A stretch of 49,988 nucleotides of DNA from an uncultured bacterium (GCA_902779075.1 CACZAK010000032.1:1-49988); one strand, 5' to 3'. Counted from the first letter of the stretch, positions 16,266-23,748 are shown. Made by a program: numbers and translations. Notes: generated by a model from the sequence alone, not told the origin.

Positions 16266-18050
16266 GTGGAGGATCTGATCAGATTGCTGCAGTGGCCGTT
16301 AGACGGGAAGTCTCTCGCCCGCAAGCGCATCGCGCTCCGGCGCGCTTTGCTGGAACGGCCTGGACTTCTGGAGAAGCGCATTGCTGTGCTTGGTGGCTCC
16401 ACTACCCACGACCTTGCTGCGTTTCTCGAGTTGTTCCTCCTCGGTAATGGCATTCGTCCCATATTCTACGAGAGTGAGTACAACCAGTGGTGGGAGGACG
16501 CCGTATTCGGCAATCCCGCACTTGATGCGTTTCGCCCAGACGTCATTTTCATCCACACAAGTGTACGAAATATCCGCGAATGGCCCGCGTTCGGTGCGGA
16601 ACCATCCGATGCGGGCGTGGAGGAGACGGTCGCGAAATGGCGCGCGGCGTGGGAGAAGATCGCGGAGAAGTTACACTGTCCCGTGATCCAGAACAACTTC
16701 GAGTACCTGCCCTATAGGCTGCTCGGTAATCTCGACGGCACGGACCTCCGCGGGCGCGTGAGTTTCGTGCGGCGTCTCAACGCCGCGTTTGCGGACTGGG
16801 CGCGCACGCATGAAGGCCTCTACATTAACGACATCTGCTGGCAGGCGTCCGACTTCGGCCTTACGCGCTGGCATGACGAGGCGTACTGGTGTCTCTACAA
16901 GTACGCGATGAGCCGCGAGGCGTTGCCGACGGTCGCGTTCAACGTCGCAAACATCGTGAAGGCTCTCTTCGGAAAGAACAAGAAGGCGCTCGCGCTCGAC
17001 CTCGACAACACGCTGTGGGGCGGCGTGGTGGGCGACGACGGACCCGAGAACCTCGAACTCGGCACGGAGACGGCCGTTGGGCAAAGCTACACGGAGTTCC
17101 AGCGGTACCTGAAGGATCTGAGCCGGACAGGCGTCCTCCTCAACGTCATTTCCAAGAATGAGCCGGAAAACGCGAAGGCCGGTCTCACCCACCCGCAGAT
17201 GGTGCTGAAGGAAGGGGACTTCATCAGCGTGAAGGCCAACTGGGAGCCGAAGAGCGAAAACCTCAAGCAGATGGCGCAGGAGCTTTCGCTTCTTCCGGAG
17301 TCATTCGTGTTCGTGGACGACAATCCCGCCGAGCGCGAGATTGTCCGCCAGCAGGTTCCGGGTGCGGCGGTGCCCGAGATCGGACAAGTGGAGAACTACA
17401 TCTCCGTCCTCGACCATGGTGGCTGGTTCGAGCCCACCAAACTCTCCGGCGACGACCTCAAGCGGAACGCGATGTACCGCGAGAACGCCCAGCGCGCACA
17501 GTTGCAGGGCAGCTTCACCGACTACGGGGCGTACCTCGACTCGCTGGAGATGACGGCGACGATCCGTCCGTTCGAGTCCGTCTACATGGCCCGGATCGCG
17601 CAGCTCACGAACAAGTCCAACCAGTTCAACCTCACCACGCGCCGTTACACGCAGGAGGAGATTGAGCGGGCGGCGGCCGACGACGCCTTCGTCACGCGCT
17701 ACGGCAGGCTCGAAGACCGCTTCGGCGACAACGGCGTGGTTGCGATCTCCATCGGAGAAGTGAAGGACGATGTGCTGGAACTCGTGCTCTGGCTCATGTC
17801 CTGCCGCGTCCTCAAGCGCGACATGGAGTTCGCGATGATGGACGAAATGGTCGCGGCGGCGCGGGCTCGGGGCGTGCGGCTCGTCCGCGGCTACTACTAT
17901 CCCACCGCGAAGAACGGCATGGTGCGTGAGTTCTACAAGACGCAGGGTTTCGCCAAAGTCTCCGAGGACGCGCAGGGCAATGCCGTCTGGGAGCTGGATG
18001 TTTCGGACGGCTACGAACCGAAGAACAACCACATCAAAATCGACCGATAA
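16266..18050 (+). CDS. FkbH-type HAD-IIIC enzyme with GNAT-like C-terminus
   Basis: 594 residues. The N-terminal part (1-235) has an SGNH-like opening RIAVLGGSTTHDLAAFL. The middle HAD domain starts with ALDLDNTLWGGVVGDDG (nucleophile Asp), followed by NVISKNEP and FVDDNPAERE. The C-terminal part (about 450-590) is acetyltransferase-like, ending NGMVREFYKTQGF. FkbH proteins take the glyceryl group from 1,3-bisphosphoglycerate onto an acyl carrier protein, which fits the ACP gene ten bases downstream. The start is GTG 16266, with GAGGA eight bases upstream. The product is presumably glyceryl-ACP or a related hydroxyacyl-ACP; that is inferred from the family. Confidence 0.88.
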   Translation: MEDLIRLLQWPLDGKSLARKRIALRRALLERPGLLEKRIAVLGGSTTHDLAAFLELFLLGNGIRPIFYESEYNQWWEDAVFGNPALDAFRPDVIFIHTSVRNIREWPAFGAEPSDAGVEETVAKWRAAWEKIAEKLHCPVIQNNFEYLPYRLLGNLDGTDLRGRVSFVRRLNAAFADWARTHEGLYINDICWQASDFGLTRWHDEAYWCLYKYAMSREALPTVAFNVANIVKALFGKNKKALALDLDNTLWGGVVGDDGPENLELGTETAVGQSYTEFQRYLKDLSRTGVLLNVISKNEPENAKAGLTHPQMVLKEGDFISVKANWEPKSENLKQMAQELSLLPESFVFVDDNPAEREIVRQQVPGAAVPEIGQVENYISVLDHGGWFEPTKLSGDDLKRNAMYRENAQRAQLQGSFTDYGAYLDSLEMTATIRPFESVYMARIAQLTNKSNQFNLTTRRYTQEEIERAAADDAFVTRYGRLEDRFGDNGVVAISIGEVKDDVLELVLWLMSCRVLKRDMEFAMMDEMVAAARARGVRLVRGYYYPTAKNGMVREFYKTQGFAKVSEDAQGNAVWELDVSDGYEPKNNHIKIDR

Positions 18051-18059
18051 GGAGAGATC

Positions 18060-18299
18060 ATGGATCGTACAGAAATCTACACGCGACTCGCTTCGGTATT
18101 TCAGGACGTCTTCGACCGCGCGGTCGCGCTCACGGACGCGACGACCGCGGCGGACGTCCCCGGCTGGGATTCGCTCAACCACATCACGCTCATTGGCACC
18201 GTCGAGGACGAGTTCGACGTCAAGTTCCCGATGAAGGACGTCGTCGGCATGAAGAACGTCGGCGAACTTGTGGACAAGATCATCGAGCTGTCAGCATGA
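18060..18299 (+). CDS. acyl carrier protein
   Basis: 79 residues, a free-standing carrier. The phosphopantetheine serine sits in PGWDSLNHITLI (Ser38). The acidic helical pattern and the length fit. AAGGAGAG is placed seven bases before ATG 18060. Located between the FkbH enzyme and a VOC protein, it is most likely the dedicated carrier of this operon rather than the fatty-acid ACP, which usually lies with fab genes. Its stop overlaps the next start. Confidence 0.92.
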   Translation: MDRTEIYTRLASVFQDVFDRAVALTDATTAADVPGWDSLNHITLIGTVEDEFDVKFPMKDVVGMKNVGELVDKIIELSA

Positions 18300-18691
18300 C
18301 GATCCACCACATCGGCTACCTCGTGAAGAAACTCGAACGCGCACGCCTGGCGTTTGAGGCGTTGGGGTACGGCGTGGAGCAGGAGACGATCCGGGACGAA
18401 TTCCGCAAAGTGGACATCGTGTTTCTATCCAAGGACGGTTACCGCATCGAACTCGTTTCGCCTTATGCCCCTGACTCCGTTGTCTCCGGACTGATCGCGC
18501 GCACGGGCAATGCGCCGTATCATGTCTGTTACGAGGTGGATGATTTGGATGCTGCAATCGAACGGCTGCGCGACGCCCGGTACGTGGTGAGCAGTGAACC
18601 CGCGCCGGCTCCCGCGTGTGGCGGTGCGCGCGTCGCGTTTCTTGTCCACCCGTATTTGGGCATGGTTGAACTCCTTGAGAAGGCTGGTTGA
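18296..18691 (+). CDS. VOC (glyoxalase/epimerase-like) family protein
   Basis: 131 residues with the vicinal oxygen chelate fold. It opens with the metal ligand pattern TIHHIGYLVKKLERA and has a second module at YHVCYEVDDLDAAIERL, then VEL near the C-terminus. It resembles methylmalonyl-CoA epimerase in size and layout. In this operon it may isomerise or epimerise the carrier-bound acyl group, but nothing in the sequence fixes the substrate. ATGA overlap with the ACP gene, TGATG overlap with the MBOAT gene. Confidence 0.8.
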   Translation: MTIHHIGYLVKKLERARLAFEALGYGVEQETIRDEFRKVDIVFLSKDGYRIELVSPYAPDSVVSGLIARTGNAPYHVCYEVDDLDAAIERLRDARYVVSSEPAPAPACGGARVAFLVHPYLGMVELLEKAG

Positions 18692-20193
18692 TGGTCTTTA
18701 CGACGCTCGAGTTCATCCTCTTCTTCGCGGCCGTGTTCGTCGTCTATTGGGCGCTGCCGTCACGCGCGCGTTGGGGAATGCTCTTGGCTGCGAGTTGGTT
18801 CTTCTATGCCTGGGCGTCGCCGTACTATCTGATCTTCTTGGGCGTGACGACGGGCGTCACGTACCTCGCCGCTGTCGGCATGGATGCAAAACGCATCTCG
18901 CGTACGTGGGGAGGCGTGGGCGTCGCCGTCATCACGATAGGGATGCTCGTCGTCTTCAAATACTTGGAGTTCCTCTTCGCCAATGTCAACTGGCTGATGG
19001 GTGCGGTTGGGGTTCATGCTTCGTTGCCCGCAGTTAAGTTGCTGTTGCCGATCGGGCTTTCCTTCTACGTGTTCCAGAGCCTTGGCTACAGCATTGACGT
19101 GCAGCGCGAGATCGTGCCGGCCGAGCGGAACTTCTTCAAGCATGCGCTCTTCGTTTCGTACTTTCCGCAGATTTTGCAGGGACCCATCGGCGACTACGGA
19201 CGTCTCGCGCCGCAGCTCTTCGAGAAGAAGTCCTTCAACTACGAACAGGCTGTATTCGGCATCCAACGCGTGGCGTGGGGCTTCTTCAAGAAAGTGATGA
19301 TCGCCAACATCATCGCGGATCGCATCAATCCCGTCTGGAGCGCGGTCGGGGACTACCCCGGTTTCATCTGCTGGTCGGCGATTCTCGTCCTCTACGCGAT
19401 CCAACTTTATGCCGACTTCTCGGGGTACATGGATATCGCGTGCGGGTGTTCGCAGATGCTCGGCATCCGGCTTGACGAGAACTTCCAGTGTCCCTATTTT
19501 GCGAAAAGCATTGCCGACTTCTGGCGGAGATGGCACATCACGCTTGGCGCGTGGTTCAAGAACTACGTGTTCTATCCGTTGTTGCGGGGCGGGCTCCTGA
19601 CGAAGCTCCGTAGGCGACTCAAGCAACATCGCAAGTTGGCAAACACCATGCCGACGGTTCTCGCGCTCTTCGTGGTCTGGTTCCTGATCGGTCTCTGGCA
19701 CGGCGCGGACTGGTCGTATGTCGCGTATGGACTCTTCCACGGGGCGTTCATCATCCTCGCCGTCGTACTCGCGCCACTCTACGACGGTTTTCATGCGCGT
19801 TTTCCGGTGCTTGCCGCCAGCAGATGCTATGCGCTCTTCCAGATGGTACGCACGTTCGCAATTGTCACGATGGGGTATGCCATCTTCAAGCCCGCTAACC
19901 TCGCGACGACGGGCGAGATTTTGCGGCAGATGTTTAGTGCGATTGACGGCGGGGGCGTCTACCAAATACAGTACACGCTGCACCACAGTTTCATCAAGGT
20001 GTTCGCGTGGATCGCGCTCATGTTCGTGGTTGATGCGGTCCACTACACGAAGCCGAACGGCACGATCCGCGCGTGGTTGCGCCGGGTACCGCTGCCGGTG
20101 CGCTGGACAATCTACGTCGCCGGGCTGTGGCTCATGGTCTTCTACGGAGAATACGGCTCGGGGTTCGAGCAGTTTGAATACTTCAAGTTCTGA
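18691..20193 (+). CDS. MBOAT family O-acyltransferase (AlgI/DltB-like)
   Basis: Integral membrane acyltransferase of 500 residues with about ten transmembrane segments. The family hallmarks are RRWHITLGAWFKNYVFYPLLRG and, further on, the catalytic histidine in LIGLWHGADWSYVAYGLFHG. ASWFFYAWASPYYL near the N-terminus is typical of AlgI. Such proteins pass acyl groups across the inner membrane onto exported polymers. With a carrier protein and an SGNH-like partner in the same operon, the layout recalls DltB-DltD. The start ATG 18691 overlaps the VOC stop; an in-frame TTG one codon earlier is less likely. Confidence 0.93.
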   Translation: MVFTTLEFILFFAAVFVVYWALPSRARWGMLLAASWFFYAWASPYYLIFLGVTTGVTYLAAVGMDAKRISRTWGGVGVAVITIGMLVVFKYLEFLFANVNWLMGAVGVHASLPAVKLLLPIGLSFYVFQSLGYSIDVQREIVPAERNFFKHALFVSYFPQILQGPIGDYGRLAPQLFEKKSFNYEQAVFGIQRVAWGFFKKVMIANIIADRINPVWSAVGDYPGFICWSAILVLYAIQLYADFSGYMDIACGCSQMLGIRLDENFQCPYFAKSIADFWRRWHITLGAWFKNYVFYPLLRGGLLTKLRRRLKQHRKLANTMPTVLALFVVWFLIGLWHGADWSYVAYGLFHGAFIILAVVLAPLYDGFHARFPVLAASRCYALFQMVRTFAIVTMGYAIFKPANLATTGEILRQMFSAIDGGGVYQIQYTLHHSFIKVFAWIALMFVVDAVHYTKPNGTIRAWLRRVPLPVRWTIYVAGLWLMVFYGEYGSGFEQFEYFKF

Positions 20194-21083
20194 TGGTTAA
20201 GTTTTTGTCCAGATTGGCCGCAGTGTCGGCAATCCTGCTGATGATCATCATCGGCATGCATGCCGTCGCAATTTGGAACATGCAGGACGAAGTAAATGCG
20301 GTTTACAAAATCGACGCGTCGACGGAGGTGCTGTTCCTTGGGTCGTCGCAGGTCGGCTGTTCGATTGACGAGGATGCGGAGCGGGTTTACCGCCTCCGCA
20401 AACTCTGGGTGTCAGAGACGATCACGCCGTCTTGCCTGATGCGCTTGAAAGAGTTGGAACGCCGAGGGCAGCTGGATGGATTGAAAACTGTTGTCGTGCC
20501 GTTCAGCATATACTCTGTGACAAGCCTGGGCAAGAACGGCTATCTGTGGGCATGGTACCTGGAGCTGCCGGTGTCATGGCGTTACATAGACATGCTTCCG
20601 TATGGCAAACTTGATCTTGCATGGTATATGCTGTGTAACCAGCGCTTCCCGTTCAGGATGTTGCTTGAGGAGGCACCGCCTGAACGCGAGGCGTTGGCGG
20701 AACGCCCCGAGGCGTACAGGAACAAGATGTTGTCGCTGTTTCGCAAGGAGGCTCGGGAAATGCGCGCGTGCGGGTCGGCTCCAGAGTGGGAGGGGCGTCT
20801 CTTCGACGCCTACCGCGAGATGGATGAAATCTGCAGGCGGCATGGCATCCGCTTCGTGGCCTTCAAGGCACCGCTCCTGCCAGCGTTCGAGCGCAACCTT
20901 CCTGAGGAAACGCAGAACCGGATTGCTGAATACGAGCGACGCCTGCACGACATGCACATCGAGTACGTCAAGCCGAAGATCGAACTAGATGAAAGGCACT
21001 TCTTCGATGCCGTGCATCTCATCATGTCCGGAGCCAAGATTTTCACGGCGGAACTCTTTCGGCAACTGAACGCCACCCGGTGA
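20193..21083 (+). CDS. membrane-anchored SGNH-hydrolase-like protein, MBOAT partner
   Basis: 296 residues. One N-terminal transmembrane helix (LAAVSAILLMIIIGMHAVAIW) anchors an extracytoplasmic domain. Block I of SGNH hydrolases appears as VLFLGSSQVGCSID (serine in GSS), and block V as FFDAVHLIMSGAKIFTAEL with the DxxH pair. It looks like a DltD/AlgX-type partner that receives or transfers the acyl group from the MBOAT protein. It overlaps the MBOAT stop by TGATG, and a terminator overlaps its own end, so it is last in the operon. The SGNH call is moderate. Confidence 0.7.
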   Translation: MVKFLSRLAAVSAILLMIIIGMHAVAIWNMQDEVNAVYKIDASTEVLFLGSSQVGCSIDEDAERVYRLRKLWVSETITPSCLMRLKELERRGQLDGLKTVVVPFSIYSVTSLGKNGYLWAWYLELPVSWRYIDMLPYGKLDLAWYMLCNQRFPFRMLLEEAPPEREALAERPEAYRNKMLSLFRKEAREMRACGSAPEWEGRLFDAYREMDEICRRHGIRFVAFKAPLLPAFERNLPEETQNRIAEYERRLHDMHIEYVKPKIELDERHFFDAVHLIMSGAKIFTAELFRQLNATR

Positions 21084-21117
21084 AAGTTCCGTCTTTTCAC
21101 CTTTTTCATTTTTTTTA
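21079..21117 (+). terminator. rho-independent terminator of the NusG-FkbH-MBOAT operon
   Basis: Arms GGTGAAA (21079-21085) and TTTCACC (21095-21101), followed by CTTTTTCATTTTTTTT. The 5' arm overlaps the stop codon of the SGNH-like gene. The T tract doubles as AT-rich sequence upstream of the next promoter. Confidence 0.85.
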
Positions 21118-21127
21118 AATTGCCCCC

Positions 21128-21156
21128 TTGCGCTCCGAAAGGGGTTTTGGTAAACT
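21128..21156 (+). promoter_or_regulatory. promoter P1 of the small basic gene and tRNA-Cys
   Basis: -35 TTGCGC (21128-21133), 17-nt spacer, -10 TAAACT (21151-21156), with T-rich DNA just upstream like an UP element. The block is clearly similar to P2 at 21856. Confidence 0.65.
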
Positions 21157-21164
21157 ACTCCGCC

Positions 21165-21263
21165 ATGGGACAACAATTGAGAACACGTGCCAAGAGAGCC
21201 CGCAGGAAGGCGCAAGCAAAACGCGCCCACGCGAGGCAGCTTGAGGCGAAGAAGGCCAAATAA
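21165..21263 (+). CDS. 32-residue highly basic protein
   Basis: Opens MGQQLRTRAKRARRKAQ and ends EAKKAK; 13 of 32 residues are Lys or Arg. The start is eight bases after a -10 box, with no ribosome binding site. Codon use is orderly and the ORF lies just before tRNA-Cys under a strong promoter, so it is likely real. The look is that of a ribosome- or RNA-associated micro-protein. Similar tiny proteins starting MGQQ are recalled from other PVC bacteria, but that is memory, not a search. Function unknown. Confidence 0.6.
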   Translation: MGQQLRTRAKRARRKAQAKRAHARQLEAKKAK

Positions 21264-21279
21264 AACGGGCCTTTTGAAC

Positions 21280-21353
21280 GGTGGGATGGCCGAGCGGTTA
21301 GGCTACGGACTGCAAATCCGTCAACAGCGGTTCAACTCCGCTTCCCACCTCCA
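21280..21353 (+). tRNA. tRNA-Cys (GCA)
   Basis: Acceptor arms GGTGGGA and TCCCACC, discriminator T, and encoded CCA (21351-21353). The anticodon stem ACGGA/TCCGT encloses loop CTGCAAA, giving anticodon GCA. The D arm is GCC...GGC and the T arm contains GGTTCAACTCC. Preceded by the small basic gene and followed by a terminator, so probably cut from a short dicistronic transcript. Confidence 0.97.
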
Positions 21354-21364
21354 ATGCACAGGAA

Positions 21365-21394
21365 ACCCCGTCAAGACGGGGTCTTCTTGTTTTT
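21365..21394 (+). terminator. rho-independent terminator after tRNA-Cys
   Basis: Perfect arms CCCCGTC and GACGGGG with loop AA, then TCTTCTTGTTTTT. Confidence 0.9.
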
Positions 21395-21482
21395 ACTGCT
21401 GCTGATGTGAAATTGCAGCCAAGGATTTCGGAATCCTCAGCGCGAACGACGGTATATTAGAACTCTACGTACTCATACGTGC

Positions 21483-21719
21483 CTAGGGGAGCGCGCCCGC
21501 CGCGTTACAGGCGTACGACCCAGAGCCGCTGCGCGACTCCAGTAGGCCCTCGCGCTTCAGTTCCATAAGCGCGCGTTCCACAGTGGGTTGGCTTGCGCCG
21601 AGCCTACGCGCGAGTGCCTCCTCGCTCGGAAAACTTTCGTGCGATTCGTATTTGCCGTTCAGGATCTCACGCTTGAGCGTGTCCGCCACGTCAAGGTACT
21701 TTTGGGTGCGTTCAGCCAC
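21483..21719 (-). CDS. short GntR-type winged-helix regulator
   Basis: 78 residues consisting only of the GntR DNA-binding domain: KYLDVADTLKREILNGKYESHESFPSEEALARRLGASQPTVERALMELKREGLLESRSGSGSY in outline. It has the usual recognition helix (SQPTVERALMELKREG) and wing. The effector domain that normally follows is absent, so it is either a stand-alone DNA-binding protein or a truncated regulator. The start is GTG 21719, exactly six bases after a -10 TATACT on the minus strand; no ribosome binding site. Targets unknown; the 79-bp inverted repeat just upstream is a possible binding region. Confidence 0.8.
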   Translation of the reverse strand: MAERTQKYLDVADTLKREILNGKYESHESFPSEEALARRLGASQPTVERALMELKREGLLESRSGSGSYACNAAGALP

Positions 21720-21725
21720 GACACT

Positions 21726-21731
21726 AGTATA
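21726..21731 (-). promoter_or_regulatory. -10 of the GntR-type gene
   Basis: TATACT on the minus strand (21731 to 21726), six bases before the GTG start. Leaderless geometry. Confidence 0.5.
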
Positions 21732-21751
21732 TCATTTCAGAGTGCTACCGT

Positions 21752-21830
21752 GGAGGTCGAAACGCCGGACGTTTCGGAACGACACGCCACCTTTTTATAG
21801 TTTTTTTGTGTCAGAGGCGTTTCGACCTCC
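21752..21830. repeat. 79-bp inverted-repeat element
   Basis: Perfect 15-bp terminal arms GGAGGTCGAAACGCC (21752-21766) and its complement (21816-21830), with an inner GACAC/GTGTC pair around an AT-rich loop. It lies between the GntR-type promoter and P2. It could be a miniature mobile element, an operator or a bidirectional terminator; no target-site duplication is obvious. Confidence 0.7.
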
Positions 21831-21855
21831 CGCAAAGTTTTTTTAAAATGACCCC

Positions 21856-21884
21856 TTGCGCATCTGCCTGAGGCGTGGTATACT
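21856..21884 (+). promoter_or_regulatory. promoter P2 of candidate structured RNA A
   Basis: -35 TTGCGC (21856-21861), 17-nt spacer, extended -10 TGGTATACT (hexamer 21879-21884), preceded by T-rich DNA and the shared CCCCTTGCGC block also present in P1. Confidence 0.65.
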
Positions 21885-21890
21885 ACAAAT

Positions 21891-22157
21891 TGGAAATTCA
21901 AAAAGCCCCATTGGGTAACTGGTGGGTCTTTGGAAGCCGAGGAAGAAGCAGAACCTTTCCAAGGCGTTAGCGGCTGGCCAGCGTAATTAACGAATTACGG
22001 CTCATCTGCTGACGGACGAGGGTCCGGCCGAGGCGCGGAAGGAAGGCAAAGCGACTGATCGGTGTGTTTTCGGTGTGCGGCAACGCGCACCAACCGCCGC
22101 AAGGCGGCCGGGCCGGATCTGGGCATCGCGAGATGCGCGGGTCCGGCTTTCGGTTTT
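21891..22157 (+). ncRNA. candidate structured RNA A, about 267 nt
   Basis: Part of a 549-base gap without a recognisable protein gene, placed just after a stable-RNA type promoter. The sequence folds into many helices: CTTTGGAA/TTCCAAGG near 21929-21965; a nine-pair helix CGTTAGCGG/CTGCTGACG enclosing the perfect hairpin CGTAATT-AACG-AATTACG; GTGTGCG-GCAA-CGCGCAC; CCGCC-GCAA-GGCGG; and GCATC-GCGA-GATGC inside a longer stem (22112-22147) followed by TTTCGGTTTT, a possible terminator. Three loops are GNRA tetraloops. It lacks the diagnostic motifs of RNase P RNA, tmRNA and SRP RNA, so the class is unknown. Ends are estimates. Confidence 0.55.
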
Positions 22158-22197
22158 CAAGGAAGTGACCCTGCGGTGACATGCAGCGGGGCGATTG

Positions 22198-22206
22198 TGC
22201 TATACT
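22198..22206 (+). promoter_or_regulatory. extended -10 upstream of the free ACP gene
   Basis: TGCTATACT (hexamer 22201-22206). It leaves a leader of about 55 nt. Confidence 0.45.
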
Positions 22207-22268
22207 TCACCACGCGCGGTGAAGTGTCCGCGCACGAAGGACAGATGAGCGAAAGAGGAAAACGGAAG

Positions 22269-22502
22269 ATGGATTCCGAAGCCAATGCAGTGCCGCGCGA
22301 GTTCCTCGAACTGGCGGCGGATGTGTTTGGCGTGGGCGTTGAGACGCTTACGCCTGAGACGGCGTACGGTTCGATCGAAGCCTGGGACAGCGTCGCGCAT
22401 CTCCGTCTTGTGATGGAGACCGAGGCGAAGTTCGGCAAGCCGATTCCGCTGGAAGCTGTGCCCAACCTCAAGACGCTGTCGGATTTCGGGAGGTATTGTT
22501 AG
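22269..22502 (+). CDS. acyl carrier protein, free-standing
   Basis: 77 residues from ATG 22269. The 4'-phosphopantetheine site is EAWDSVAHLRLV, and the C-terminal helix pattern (PIPLEAVPNLKTLSDFGRYC) fits carrier proteins of biosynthetic clusters. GAGGA lies nine bases upstream; an in-frame ATG at 22245 would add eight residues (MSERGKRK). No acyltransferase or ligase gene adjoins it, so its partner may be the FkbH/MBOAT operon about 1.2 kb upstream or genes elsewhere. Followed by a low-complexity repeat. Confidence 0.82.
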   Translation: MDSEANAVPREFLELAADVFGVGVETLTPETAYGSIEAWDSVAHLRLVMETEAKFGKPIPLEAVPNLKTLSDFGRYC

Positions 22503-22588
22503 GACAAAGGACAGAAGACAGAGGACAGAGGATTTAGGACTTTGGACTTTGGACTACCAGCTACCATCTACCAACTACCATCTAAAAC
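22503..22588 (+). repeat. low-complexity phrase repeat
   Basis: Purine-rich units GGACAGA/AGACAGA, then GGACTTT, then CTACCAACTACCATCT units. About 85 bp between the ACP and phosphatase genes, non-coding in look. Confidence 0.75.
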
Positions 22589-22600
22589 AGGAGAAACCAA

Positions 22601-23728
22601 ATGCATAAACTGATACTTGCGGCCCTTTGGGGTGCGCTGTTTGCCGCGACTGCGGCGCCGCTGGAAATCGTCTCGCCGAAGGAAGGGGCGACCGTGCCGA
22701 TTCTTACGGCGGAAATGAAGGCATACCTCGCGCAGCCACGTGCGGCGCGCGTGGCGCAGTTCGCCGATCCCGCCGCGCGGAAGCGCATCGCAAAGTTCAA
22801 GGATCGCCCGGTGAAGACGTTGCTTTCCTGGAACTGCACGGAGCCCGGAGCGACGGGCGTGGTATGGAGCGTGAAGGTGCGGCGTGCCAAGGACAACGCA
22901 GTGGTGTTCACGGCGAAGACGCGCAAGAACTCAATCGAGATAGACAACCTAGAGATTGCCTGTTCCTACAAGTGGCGCGTAAAGGGCACGCCGTCTGGTG
23001 GTTCGCAACTTCGCGCGGAGGGAACGTTCTGCACAGAGGACGTCGCGCCGAGGCTCATGCACCTCAGCCGCGTACACAACATGCGCGACTTCGGCGGACG
23101 GGTTGGACTTGGCGGACGCCGCGTGCGGCAGGGTATCCTGTACCGTTCAGCAGGACTCAACGCCAACGCCCGCAAGTCAAAGTCCCAAGGAAAGATGGTA
23201 CCGGGTAAGGTAACGCTGACCGATGCGTCGCGCGCGTATGCGAAGGGCGTTCTCCGCATCCGCACGGACCTCGACCTGCGCACTGACCACGAGTGTTTCG
23301 GCATGACTGGCTCACCGCTTGGCCCCGAGGTGAAGTGGGTACACATATCCTCATCCGCCTACGGCGGCATGGGCAAGGACAAAGGCAAGAAGGCGTTCGC
23401 AAAGGGATTCCGCGTGTTCCTCGACGAGAAGAACTACCCGATGGTGTTCCACTGCATCGCGGGGGCGGACCGCACTGGATCGCTCGCGTTCATCCTCGGC
23501 GCGCTACTTGGCGTGGACGAGGAGGAGCTGTGGCGCGACTGGGAGGTGACCGCATTCCAGAGCTCTAACATCAAATTCTCCCACAAGGCGCGCTTCAACA
23601 AGCTCGTGAAGGTCTTCGATGCGTTCCCTGGCGCGAACATTCACGAGAAGGTGGAGGCATACGTCAAATCTCTTGGCTTCACCGACGCCGACATCGCGAA
23701 GTTCCGCTCGATCATGCTGGAACCGTGA
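22601..23728 (+). CDS. secreted tyrosine/dual-specificity phosphatase-like protein
   Basis: 375 residues. A signal peptide (MHKLILAALWGALFAATAAP) directs export. Residues about 20-145 form a beta-rich, fibronectin-like front part (EIVSPKEGATVPIL). The catalytic domain then has NMRDFGG, YRSAGL and the signature HCIAGADRTG (CxxxxxR, nucleophile Cys in FHCIAGADR), which places it in the Y_phosphatase3-like group. CAGGAGAAAC sits six bases before the ATG. The substrate could be phosphotyrosine, a phospholipid or a sugar phosphate outside the cytoplasm; sequence does not decide. Confidence 0.85.
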   Translation: MHKLILAALWGALFAATAAPLEIVSPKEGATVPILTAEMKAYLAQPRAARVAQFADPAARKRIAKFKDRPVKTLLSWNCTEPGATGVVWSVKVRRAKDNAVVFTAKTRKNSIEIDNLEIACSYKWRVKGTPSGGSQLRAEGTFCTEDVAPRLMHLSRVHNMRDFGGRVGLGGRRVRQGILYRSAGLNANARKSKSQGKMVPGKVTLTDASRAYAKGVLRIRTDLDLRTDHECFGMTGSPLGPEVKWVHISSSAYGGMGKDKGKKAFAKGFRVFLDEKNYPMVFHCIAGADRTGSLAFILGALLGVDEEELWRDWEVTAFQSSNIKFSHKARFNKLVKVFDAFPGANIHEKVEAYVKSLGFTDADIAKFRSIMLEP

Positions 23729-23739
23729 CCGCAAAATTT

Positions 23740-23748
23740 TGGTATAAT
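23740..23748 (+). promoter_or_regulatory. extended -10 of Gfo/Idh/MocA gene 3
   Basis: TGGTATAAT (hexamer 23743-23748), seven bases before the ATG at 23756. No SD-like sequence. Confidence 0.6.

Noticed and set aside
21891..22157. Idea that RNA A is RNase P RNA, tmRNA or SRP RNA
   Set aside because: No GAGGAAAGTCCGGGC-like P4 block, no tag reading frame with an ALAA-type end or tRNA-like acceptor, and no GGAAG/AGCAG SRP helix pair in the right order.
22062..22268. 5' extension of the ACP frame (MCFRCAATRTNRRK...)
   Set aside because: It runs through the structured RNA A and the ACP promoter; the carrier domain and GAGGA site place the start at 22269 (or 22245).
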